DNA of 64,000 nucleotides from the NCBI GenBank assembly GCA_030144725.1, contig JASKMD010000025.1, forward strand, positions 744,001 to 808,000. The letters run 5' to 3'. The position numbers and the translations under genes were made by a program. Origin of the DNA: Haematococcus lacustris. Lineage: Eukaryota; Chlorophyta; Chlorophyceae; Chlamydomonadales; Haematococcaceae. Below are positions 43,184-52,848 of this stretch, piece after piece. The notes beneath the pieces were generated by a model that saw only the letters and a program-made list of their open reading frames with translations, was not told the origin of the DNA and did not search any database. How positions within the stretch are numbered: the first letter of the stretch is position 1; each line of letters opens with the position of its first letter.

Positions 43184-43543
43184 CAGGAGCAGCAAACAGC
43201 AAATCGTCGCATAATGGCAGCCAGGAGCAGCCAGGAGCAGCCAAGTCGCAGCCAGGAGCCTTAGAGCATTCGCGACCAGCCATAGCGTTCAGGTCAGGCG
43301 ATAGGATCAAGAGGCAGCGATAGAAAAGTCCAGGAGGTGCAGCAATGCATCGACGCAGCGATGTAGCAATATAAGTGCAGGAGGTGTAGCTAGGAGGCGC
43401 AACCAGGACCGGAGGCGCAACCAGGACCGTAGCCTGGAGCGAGCGTAGCCTGGAGCCTTTGTGACGGAGCGGAGGAGTGGACAGGGGGAGTAGAGGAGGA
43501 GTGGAGGAGCCCGGATAGGCGGTCGGGAGCAGTGAAGAAGACT
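43184..43543. other. Repeat-rich flank, no gene
   Basis: Degenerate CAGCCAGGAGCAGCCAGGAG and GGAGGCGCAACCAGGACCG repeats, probably the continuation of element F'. Nothing coding is seen. Confidence 0.4.
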
Positions 43544-44526
43544 ACCGTACTATCCCTTTTGATTCCCGAGGCCTCGGAAACTATAATTAAAATATTATTC
43601 CCGAGCCATATTTTTCATTGTTTCAAATTCCCCGATGGCCAAAGTACGTCTAAAGTTGGTTTTGAGAACGTCTTCGTGCATAGAAATAATTAAGCCTCCC
43701 ACCCCATTAATCTCGCATCTAAATTATATGATCCACATAGTCACCCGTCGTGGCCTCTCTTATAGTGGACTTATCACCTGACCACGTCACATGGGGCACT
43801 GGACCTCGCTAAGACAGTCGTGGTCCTCCTGCCGCTGCTGGCAGTGGCGGCATATCTCATCATCTGCCTTGGAACACCCCCCCATTCTGCTGCCTTGGCC
43901 AAAGCAAGCACCCCGCCTTGGCCGGCTGCCCGTGTATGACCAGCCGCCTCCCCCCTTGACATGATTGCCAGCCTGGTTGCCACCCTTGCCTGTCCTGTGA
44001 CCCCAGCCTTTGCCCCAGCCTGGCTCACCTCCCTCGACATTGCCCGGGGCATAGCAGCCACCCTGGTTGCCACCCCGGCCTGGCCCGCCGCACTAGCCTT
44101 TGCCCCAGCCTGGCCCGCCTCCCCCTGGCCCAGCCCAGGGTGGGCTGAATCCTAGCAGGTTGCCACCAGTTCTCATACGCCTTGCCGGTGCGTGCGAGAG
44201 CAGGAGGTGTGCTGGGCGATGCGGCAAGATTGAGGCGTGGAGAAGGCCCAAAGTTAGACAACTTGCGAGGTCTCCCAGGTAGTCGATCAAGAGATATTTG
44301 GAAGCGTTGTTCATCGTGCAAAGGAGCTCGCGGTGCAGATTATCAGCTGCGTCGGCGGCACTGATGCCCCGGAGCACAAACTGGTCCATTGCTGGCACTT
44401 TCGTCAAGGTCAACTAATTGTTTGACTACTTCCCGAAAGACCAGAAAAATACATTGTTTAATCATTCCCGGTTTCCCGAAGGACAAAGAACGATTCGGGA
44501 TAGGGAATCAAAAGGGAGAGTACGGT
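43544..44526. mobile_element. Element G, 983-bp TIR element
   Basis: Terminal inverted repeats of 25 bp with one mismatch: TACCGTACTATCCCTTTTG at the left and its complement (TACCGTACTCTCCCTTTTG read inward) at the right. The outermost TA could be a target duplication. The interior is Gly/Pro-rich in several minus-strand frames (43774-44413) and ends with a Cys-rich stretch (CRHCQQRQEDHDC), but no complete transposase is recognised. The ends do not start with CACTC, so this belongs to another superfamily. Confidence 0.6.
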
Positions 44527-44790
44527 AAGCTGGGCGCAGAAACAGAAGACGAAGCTGGGCGCAGAAGCCAGGAGCTAAATGCATGAACTTAGAGCAGCTA
44601 GGAAGCGCACCCCATGGTGCTAGCAGCAATGAGCGAGCAGAAGCGGAGCGTGAGTGGCATCGTCCCCTCCCATTCTCCCCTAAATAGCAAATGGTGAGTG
44701 GTTTATCTTGCAGTTATGTGGCTCCAGATTCCTTGCCTGACCACTTGCATACCACTTATTTGCTGCAGGTTCAACCTCCCCAACCTCCCC
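44527..44790. other. Short repeat with intron-like cassette next to LINE2
   Basis: Contains an intron-like cassette at 44694-44768 (+) (GTGAGTGG ... TTTGCTGCAG). It joins the truncated 3' side of LINE2 at about 44790-44825; the LINE2 frame reads into it antisense to the cassette. Confidence 0.45.
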
Positions 44791-45188
44791 TTCCTTACAC
44801 GCCCCACTTCCCCACCCCCGTGCTTATATATGCTTATAAGGGTGGCGTACATTATCGCCAATGCGTCAAACTTGTCGTCGCTCCAGTCCTCTGCGGTGTG
44901 TAGTTGGGCGACGCTTGTAAGAGTGAGGCCGTGTGTCTGAAGATAGAGGTGGATGACCTCGTCGCTAAGTGCACCTCCGTCGCCACGTGCAATCGTCCAC
45001 GCCTTCCTGTCGCCTTCGTCGTAAAGTCTGTCTCGCCGGGCTTTCCAAAAAGTGTGAAGGTCATTAGGTTTCACCCAATGCTTGCCAGCTGCATTGTTAA
45101 GGGAGTGGGCTTGGCAATTGCGACCTATTTGTACTTCGAAATAAAGGGGGTTAGGGTTGGCTCCTAAGTGATGCTCCTCACAGTGGGC

Positions 45189-45212
45189 TGGGCCGGGGTT
45201 AGCTTCAACATC
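45189..45212 (-). other. 2A self-cleaving peptide motif (DVEANPGP)
   Basis: Codons for D-V-E-A-N-P-G-P in frame with LINE2, residue 21 onward from the Met at 45272. 2A sequences cause the ribosome to skip the Gly-Pro bond. They are known from viruses and from several non-LTR retrotransposons, sometimes at the protein N-terminus, where they can double as a signal-like sequence. Confidence 0.88.
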
Positions 45213-45919
45213 CCCAGCGGCTAGCAGTAGCCAGGCCACGTAGACAGCCCGGGCAGCAGAGAAGGGGTCCATGGTGCATGGGGTATTGTCTCTTCCATTT
45301 CTGTTGGCTGCTATCTGGTAGGTGCAGTATACATGCAGTGTGCTGTTAAACTGGCTAACTGTGTAAGGATGGCTGCTGTTGGCTCCATGCGTAGAGAGGT
45401 GAAACCTGTCGGCCGGCTTAAAGAGGGCACAAGAGGATGCTTGGGTGCCGTCTATCCCTGCCATGAGATTGTAACAAGTGGTCCTAACCGTCGCTCTGAT
45501 ACGGGCGATTAGTTTCTTGTGTTTCCTAAAGCAACGTTTGGAATCCTTGATTGTGGGCTGCAAGGGGTGGCTTATGCGTTGGTAGAGTGTGTTCAGCAGG
45601 TGGGTGCATATAGCATAGAGCATGAGCATGTTCATTAGCCTGTTATGTTGTTTAATGGTTGTCCCAATGTGTGTGGGTTGTGGTTGCTGGTGAACAGAGG
45701 GTTGTGGCTCTTGGTGGTGTGGGTTGTGGTTGTGGTGATGTGGGTTGTGGTTGTTGGTGATGTGGGTTGTGGTTGTTGGTGAACAGAGGGTATTGGGTAT
45801 GACAGTCAGAGCTGGCAGGTGGTGGTGAGGCTTTGCAGGTGGTGGTGGTAAGGCTTTGCAAGTGGTGGTGGTAATGCTTTGCAGGTGGTGGTAAGGCTTT
45901 TGCGCATCAGCATGTGTAG

Positions 45920-46805
45920 CTAGCATGGCTGTGTCATTAGGCTGCATGTCAGCATGGTTGGTTGGCATCTCTGTGACAGCCAGTTGGTCATGCATGGCTG
46001 TAGCGGTTGGGGTTGGCAGGTGGTAGTGAGGCTGGGCGCCATGTCTATTTTCAGCCTGCGTGTCAGCATGGTTAGTTAGCATCTCTGTGACAGCCAGCTG
46101 GTCCTGCAAGGCTGGAGTGGTCGGGGCTGGCAGGTGGTAGTGAGGCTGGGCGCCATGTCTATTGTCAGCTTGCATGTCAGCATGGTTGGTTGGCATCTCT
46201 GTGACAGCCAGTTGGTCATGCATGGCTGTAGCGGTTGGGGCTGGCAGGTGGTAGTGAGGCTGGGCGCCATGTCTATTGTCAGCCTGCATGTCAGCATGGT
46301 TGGTTGGCATCTCCGTGACAGCCAATTGGTCATGCATGGCTGTAGCGGTTGGGGCTGGCAGGTGGTAGTGAGGCTGGGCGCCATGTCTATTTTCAGCCTG
46401 CATGTCAGCATGGTTAGTTAGCATCTCTGTGACAGCCAGCTGGTCATGCAAGGCTGTAGCGGTCAGGGCTGGCAGGTGGTGGTGGGGCTGGGCGCCATGT
46501 CTATCGTCAGCCTGCATGTCAGCATGGTTGGTTGGCATCTCTGTGACAGCCAGTTGGTCATGCATGGCTGTAGCGGTTGGGGCTGGCAGGTGGTAGTGAG
46601 GCTGGGCGCCATGTCTATTGTCAGCCTGCATGTCAGCATGGTTGGTTGGCATCTCCGTGACAACCAATTGGTCATGCATGGCTGTAGCGGTTGGGGCTGG
46701 CAGGTGGTAGTGAGGCTGGGCGCCATGTCTATTTTCAGCCTGCATGTCAGCATGGTTAGTTAGCATCTCTGTGACAGCCAGCTGGTCCTGCAAGGCTGTA
46801 GCGGT
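45920..46805. repeat. 114-bp tandem repeat in LINE2 coding frame
   Basis: About eight units of 114 bp (38 codons); unit carries GCTGGGCGCCATGTCTATT and GTCAGCATGGTTGGTTGGCA. Period is a multiple of three and the frame is kept, so it is a coding repeat. The same unit continues at 57999-58480. Confidence 0.88.
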
Positions 46806-46829
46806 CACTCACACGAATTAGCAGCGTCA

Positions 46830-47850
46830 CCTGCGCGGGAGGCATGGGCTTCTGCGCAGGAGCCAGTGTCACCTGCGCTGGAGCCAAGTGCCACCTGCCA
46901 TGTGGCTCCCGCGCTGCAGCCGTGGCTCCCGCGCTGCAGTTATGTGGCTCCGGCGCTGCCGGTATGTGGCTCCCGCGCTGGAGCTATGCTGCTCCCGCGC
47001 TGCAGCTATGCTGCTCCCGCGCTGCAGCCATGCGGCTCCCGCGCTGCAGGTAGGTTGCTCCCGCGCTGGAGCTATACGGCTCCCGCGCTGCAGCAATGTG
47101 GCTCCCGCGCTGCAGCTATGTAGCTCCCGCGCTGCAGCAAAGCGGCTCCCGCGCTGCAGCTATGTGGCTCCCGCGCTGCAGCCTTGTGGCTCCCGCGCTG
47201 CAGCTTTATGGCTCCCGCGCTGCCGCTATACGGCTCCCGCGCTGCAAGTATGCGGCTCCCGCGCTGTAGCTCTATAGCTCCCGCGCTGCAGCTATGTAGC
47301 TACCGCGCTGCAGGTATGTAGCTCCCGCGCTGCAGCGTTATGGCTCCCGCGCTGCAGATATGCGGCTCCCGCGGCGAGCTATGTAGCTCCCGCGCTGCAG
47401 CTATGCGGCTCCCGCGCTGCAGCAATGCGGCTCCCGCGCTGTAGCTATATTGCTCCCGCGCTGCAGCTATGTAGCTCCCGCGCATCAGCATCGTATCTCC
47501 CGCGCTGCAGCGTTATGGCTCCCGCGCTGCAGCTATACGGCTCCCGGGCTGCAGCCAAGCGGCTCCCGCGCTGCAGCTATGTTGCTCCAGCGCTTCAGCA
47601 TTGTATCTCCCTCGCTGCAGCTATGTGGCTCCCGCGCTGCAGCCTTGTGGCTCCCGCGCTGCAGCTTTACGGCTCCCGCGCTGCAGGTATGTGTTCACGC
47701 ACTGCAGCCATGTTGCTCCCGCGCTGCAGCCCTGTGGGTTCAGCGCTGCAGCCTTGTGGCTCCAACGCTGTAGCAACTGTTACCTTCTCTGCAGCTATTT
47801 AGCTCCAGCGCTGCAGCTATGTGGCACCTGCGCTGGAGCACCTGTTACCT
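46830..47850. repeat. GCTCCCGCGCTGCAG array, 22-bp units (C, left)
   Basis: About 45 units GCTCCCGCGCTGCAGCTATG with all units in the same orientation. At both edges GCGCTGGAGC variants appear. Long open frames (for example 46888-47277) are repeat translations. Confidence 0.92.
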
Positions 47851-48112
47851 GCTCTGCATCCATGTGGCTCCATCGCTGGAGTACCTGGTACCTTCTGTGC
47901 TGGATGCAACATTGATACAATATGGATGCAGCATTGACAATTATAGTGTTTCATTTCTTGTTTAATTCATAACTTTAAAATCAAGGGCACCGTCGTTCAT
48001 TAGTTGTCACCCCGACTCTGCTAGTACCCATTTGCTACATGTCATATGTGCGTGCCTAGGTAGGTGCATTTGGTGTCACCATAAGCTATGCATGATACAT
48101 TCTAGACCCTCA
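47851..48112. other. 3' flank of the transposase gene
   Basis: AT-richer stretch between the array and the transposase stop, with GATGCARCATTGA repeats (47905-47940). Probable 3' untranslated region; no gene. Confidence 0.4.
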
Positions 48113-51100
48113 TCATGCCTTGCTGAGGCTGTTGTAGGGCACAAAGTACATGTCACCCACGCCTTCGCCATCTGGGAAGGCGCAAACCAACATGGTGTGC
48201 AGCAGCTCGCCATCAATGCCGTACCACTGATCAGGGTTGACATCCGACACCATCTGCTTGCGCTTTGGAGGTGGGGCGGCCGCAGTGGGGGCAGCAGGGC
48301 GAGGGGCGGGAGCAGCCTGCTGGGAGGCCAGCCGTGATGAACGGCGGTGACCTCCCTGTGCTGCGTCTGCCCCACCAAGCTGGACACCATTGGCCCCCTG
48401 GATGGGCATGGCCGCGGTCTGGTCTGCGGTTCCACTGGGCCATCCCGTTGCTGGCGTTCTGGCTCAGGCTCAGGCACATCCTCAGGCACAGGCTCATGCT
48501 TGATATCACCCACACCATGGAGCAACTCTGCCAGGCCTCTCACCGGGTGCAAACGGACCAGCCGAGCGATAGCCAAGCGAAGGAAGTGGCCAGGATGGTC
48601 AGGGTGTTCCAACCTGACCCAGAACTCGATGTGGGCTGCATACTTGTTGATCTTCTCGGTGCTGCCCCCGTGAAAGTACTGAGCCAACACCCAGGTGCTG
48701 GGCCGCTTCACGGCACGCCTGTAAGCCACACTGTTCATCTTCTGCTGGGTGCACATAGCACGTGTGTAGTACCGCACCAAGCCTGGTCGGGCTGGAGGGA
48801 CAGCTGCCTCACCGGGTACATTGGAAGCTGTGGGGAAGAGGGCGTTGACGTCTGCCGGCTCCCACCCACTGTGCTGCTCACGCCCCCGGTTCATCTCCCC
48901 AACCGTGATGCAGCAGGCCTGACGCACACGCTCCTCACTGTCAGGGACAGGGCATCGTAGGGACCCCGCGCCCACCAGTTGGCATTGCTGTCCCTCCTGC
49001 ACCTGTGCATCTGCCACGCTGATGGGGTCCCGGCCAGGACCAACCAGCCGTGCCCGCTTGGGGCCTGCCCGCTGCTCCTCAGCATCCGCTGCATCTGGTC
49101 GCATAGCTGCAAAACGCTTCACCCCGCGGTGCACCTGATCACGCAGGCAGGATATCAGCCCCTTGCTGCAGCCTGGAGAATGCTTGCCAGCCCACAGCTT
49201 GACGTACTGCATGAGCCGCTCCACCCAGAACTCCGCGTCACGGAAGCTGCGTCCCCGCTCCAGCTCTTGAAGGTACAGCCTGCACCCAACAAGCATGCCA
49301 GGATCCTGGCTTACTTGGTGACTGCAGCTATGTGGCTCCAGCGCAGGAGCCATGTATCACCTGCGGTGCAGCTATGTTGCTCCTGCGCTGGAGCTATGTG
49401 GCAAAATGGCTCCACCGCTGGAGCTATGCGGCTCCCGCGTTGTAGCCTTACGCTCCCGCGCTGGAGCAAATCGGCTCCAGCGCTGTAGCCATATGGCTCC
49501 CGCGCTGGAGCAGAGCGGCTCCAGCGCTGTAGCCACATGGCACCCGCGCTGGACAAAACGGCTCCAGCGCGGTATCCAAATGGCACCCGCGCTGGAGCAA
49601 AGCTGCTCCAGCGCTGTAGCCATATGGCTCCCGCGCTGGAGCAAAGCGGCTCCAGCGCGGTATCTAAATGGCACCCGCGCTGGAGCAAATCGGCTCCAGC
49701 GCGGTAGCAACATGGCTCCCGCGCTGGAGCAAAGCGGCTCCAGCGCTGTAGCCATATGGCACCCGCGCTGGAGCAAATCGGCTCCAGCGCGGTAGCCATA
49801 TGGCTACAGCGCTGGAGAAATGCGGCTCCATCGCTGTAGCCACATGGCACCCGCGCTGGACAAAACGGCTCCAGCGCGGTATCAAAATGGCTCCCGCGCT
49901 GGAGCAAAGCTGCTCCAGCGCTGTAGCCCTATGGCTCCCGCGCTGGAGCAAAGCTGCTCCAGCGCTGTAGCCATATGGCTCCCGCGCTGGAGCAAAGCGG
50001 CTCCAGCGCTGTAGCCATATGGCTCCCGCGCTGGAGCAAAGCAGCTCCAGCGCGGTAGCCATATGGCTACAGCGCTGGAGCAAAACGGCTCCAGCGCGGT
50101 AGCAGAATGGCTCCCGCGCTGGAAGTATGCGGCACCAGCGCTGTAGCTGTATGGCTACCGCGCTGGAGCCAAGCGGCAGCAGCGCTGAAGCTATATGGCT
50201 ACCGTGCTGGAGCTATGCGGCTCCAGCGCCATAGCTATATGGCTCCCGCGCTGGAGCTAAGCGGCTCTAGCGCTGTAGCCATATGGAACATGCGCTGAAG
50301 CTATGTGGCACCTGCGCTGGAGCCATGTGGCATCTGCGCTGGAGCTATAGTGCTCCTGCGCTGGAGCCCTATGGCACGTGTGCTGGAGCTATGATGCTCC
50401 TGCGCTGGAGCCATGTGGCTCCTATGCTGCAGCCTGTTGTTACCTGCGGCCATGTCTGAGCAAGCTTCTTACCGGCATATCAACATATGTAGATTCGGCG
50501 AGAACGTTGTGTCCGGAGCTTTCAACTCCTCCTGGAACTCTTGCATGCCAACAGCGTACTTCTTCAAGTTAGCGTAAGCAGTCTCGATGTTCTCCAGCAC
50601 CGTCTCAGGCGTGTCAGCACCTACAGCACCAATCACCAAAACACCAGCGTGCTTTATGCTGCATCAATGTTGCTGCTATGCTTCTTTGGGTTATAGGGTT
50701 AGGGTTAGGGTTAGGGTTAGGGACAGGGACAGGGACAGGGACAGGGATAGGGTTAAGGTTAGGGTTAGGGGTTAGGGTTAGGGTTAGGGTTAGGGTTAGG
50801 GTTAGGGTTAGGGTTAGGGTTAGGGTTAGGGTTAGGGTTAGGGTTAGGGTTAGGGTTAGGGTTAGGGTTAGGGATAGGGTAACCCTAACTCTGCTCCTGG
50901 GGTTAGGTAATGCAATGATGCATGATGATGTCACCTGGGGTTAGGTAGTGCAATGATGCCGACACCAAGCAGCGCCATAGCTCCAGGTGCTTCGCGTGCT
51001 CAGGTTTGGTCATGATGCCCTTGAAGACATATGCCCACTCGTGCTTGATGAAATGCATGAAGCTCTCCATGATCCAGCCACTGGGATGCAACAGCAGGCA

Positions 51101-52350
51101 CGACCGACATCTGAGGAGGTTGAAGAGGATTGCAAACGCCCGAGCTCGACTGTGGGATCAAGGGGACCAAGGCTGGGATGGGTCTGGGTTAGGTTGCAGG
51201 TGGGGTTGTAAGCTGAAGAGCTGGTTAAGATGTTAGGCATGTTATCTACCTGCATTTGTTGTGGTGGTAAGGCTTGCGGCCGTACTCTGTGGGCACCATC
51301 AGATGGCCAAAGCGAGCCTTCATCAGCCGCCTCTCTCGTGCCCGGAAGGGGCTGCCAGGCGCAAACACCCACTTGAGGTGGGACTTCACCAACCCAAACA
51401 GCAGGCTGTGGCCGGTGGGCACCACATGGGCCCAGCTGGGCTGCACGTGCTCGAAGTACTTGCACACGATGGGCACACCAATGCAGCCAGCATCCGACTG
51501 AGTCAAGTGGCCAGACTCCACCAGCTCGCCACGCAACCTCATCTCCTCGTTGGTCACCCGGCACACAGGTTCCCACATGTGCACATGACTGGGCGCAGGC
51601 GGAGCTGCCTCGCCCGGCTCTTGAACCACTGGAGGCCGGACCAAGGCTGGTACCACCGGGGTTGGCACTGGCGTAGCGTAGCCCTTGGGGTGAATCGCGT
51701 TGTCCTCCTTGGCTGTTTTCAACCAGCACCAGAAGCAGCCCATGCCGGCCATGTGGGGGAGCCCCTTGGTCATGGTGGCCCTGCACACATGAAGCCATGA
51801 TACCCATTAGTTACAGTTGCAACCGGTCATGGTAAGCTCTTATCTACCTTACGTCACCACTGCTACCTACCTGGCAGGCGTGTCTGCAACCAAGCTGATG
51901 AGGATGGGGATCAGCCGGGGCTCAGCGTGTGGGCGGCCATCGTTGGGGCCCTGGTACCGCAAGAACATGTGACCGCGAGGGTCGTCACCAAGGGCAGCCT
52001 GGAGATCCTGGAACATCGGCATCAGGTAGCCGTCCATGCTGGTAGGCTTGTCACCTCCCATGATGACACCCAAGATGGCCCAGGTGTCACTCTTGCCCCG
52101 GTGCGCATCAGGCACGTCCAATATCTGCACACAGTGGAGGAGGGTTTAAGCGAAGCGCTGTATGTTGGCTAACATGGTGCTCTCTGTCAGCTGCGATGGT
52201 TGTAGGCATCAAATCATACCTGCAGTCCGATCACTCCCACCGATGTACCGCCCAAGTCCACCCAGTCCAAGCCAATGCCCACACGTACGCTCCAAGGGTC
52301 GTCATACAGGGCATCACCCAAGACTGAGCGCACATGCTGGCATGCTGGGC
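48113..52350 (-). CDS. Transposase of element C (CACTA/Plavaka-like), 5'-incomplete
   Basis: Minus-strand exons by splice sites: 52350-52220, 52124-51871, 51780-51250, 51080-50935, 50620-50473, 49279-48113. Blocks match the element A transposase in order: IGLDWVDLGGTSVGVIGLQ; DAHRGKSDTWAILGVIMGG; GMGCFWCW; HVVPTGHSLLFGLVKSHLKWV; VPTEYGRKP; GWIMESFMHFIKHEWAYVF; NLHMLICR; AEFWVERLMQY; IEFWVRLEHP; WYGIDGELLHTMLVCAFPDGE. The zinc-finger and CPLC exons of A are absent upstream of 52350, where array debris and a MITE are found. In the last exon the frame changes near 48405-48425, so a frameshift or an unseen small intron is present; the copy at 62079 has the same change. Confidence 0.7.
49318..50445. 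repeat. GCTCCAGCGC/GCGCTGGAGC array in a transposase intron (C)
   Basis: Units alternate in orientation: GCGCTGGAGCAAAGCGGCTC then CAGCGCTGTAGCC and so on, so neighbouring units form inverted pairs with 4-7 nt loops. It lies in the intron between the exons 50620-50473 and 49279-48113. The left array (46830-47850) uses one orientation only. Confidence 0.9.
50692..50880. repeat. Telomere-like (TTAGGG)n inside a transposase intron (C)
   Basis: Long almost perfect (TTAGGG)n with a (GGGACA)n block at 50722-50750, in the intron between exons 51080-50935 and 50620-50473 of the minus-strand gene; the sense strand is therefore CCCTAA. Just right of it, about 20 bp of the exon end (CTGGGGTTAGGTARTGCAAT) are duplicated. 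Confidence 0.92.
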
Positions 52351-52532
52351 CTGCATGTGGCACAGAGCACCACTGTTGTATTGGCTGAGGTTATGGGTTG
52401 TGACATGCATGAGCTGTGTTGCTTACTCCAGCGCTGTCCCTATAAGGCTTCAGCGCAGGTGCCACATGAATCCTGCGCTGAAATCACACAGCAGCTACGC
52501 AGGTGCCATATGGCTACAGCGCTGGAGTCATG

Positions 52533-52771
52533 CACTCCTACAAATTAATCCCTGCGTTCTTCCCTGCGTTTTTGGCCAACCTTGTCCGATTGGGCTGAAA
52601 ATTTGATAGATGGTGTTTTGCAGAAAATAAAACATATTGTTTTTTGAGACAAAAATTCAAAACACCATATGTTTTATTTTCTGCAAAACACCATCTATCA
52701 AATTTTCAGCTCAATCGGACAAGGTTGGCCAAAAACGCAGGGAAGAACGCAGGGATTAATTTGTAGGAGTG
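52533..52771. mobile_element. MITE, 239 bp, near-perfect palindrome with CACTC ends
   Basis: Two arms of 105 bp (52533-52637 and 52667-52771) are reverse complements with about one mismatch, around a 29-bp loop. Ends are CACTCCTACAAATTAATCCC. The motif CACTC...AATTA is shared with the ends of B, C, E and F. Flanked by TG on both sides. Located between the 5'-truncated transposase and the accessory gene. Confidence 0.88.
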
Positions 52772-52848
52772 TGTGGCTGCAGCGCATGTGTTACTTGGTG
52801 ATCCATGCAATCCCTGCAATCCCAGCAGTCCCTGCCATGTGTGGTTTA

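Larger units (their letters stand above)
44703..46805 (-). pseudogene. LINE2: repeat domain, 2A peptide and truncated Josephin-like protease
   Basis: One long frame. The N-terminal part has a 38-residue tandem repeat (DQLAVTEMPTNHADMQADNR...). A region with LINE-ORF-like composition follows. From Met at 45272 comes MDPFSAARAVYVAWLLLAAG followed by DVEANPGP (45189-45212), a complete 2A ribosome-skipping motif with the usual hydrophobic lead. Directly after it: FEVQIGRNCQAHSLNNAAG, the Gln-Cys start of a Josephin-like protease with the same Q-x4-C spacing as LINE1. The His/Asn half is missing because the element is cut at about 44790-44825. The 5' side is cut by element C at 46806 and continues at 57999-58627. 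Confidence 0.72.

Noticed and set aside
50692..50880. Chromosome end (true telomere)
   Set aside because: The TTAGGG tract is interior, short, inside a gene intron, and flanked by coding exons on both sides.
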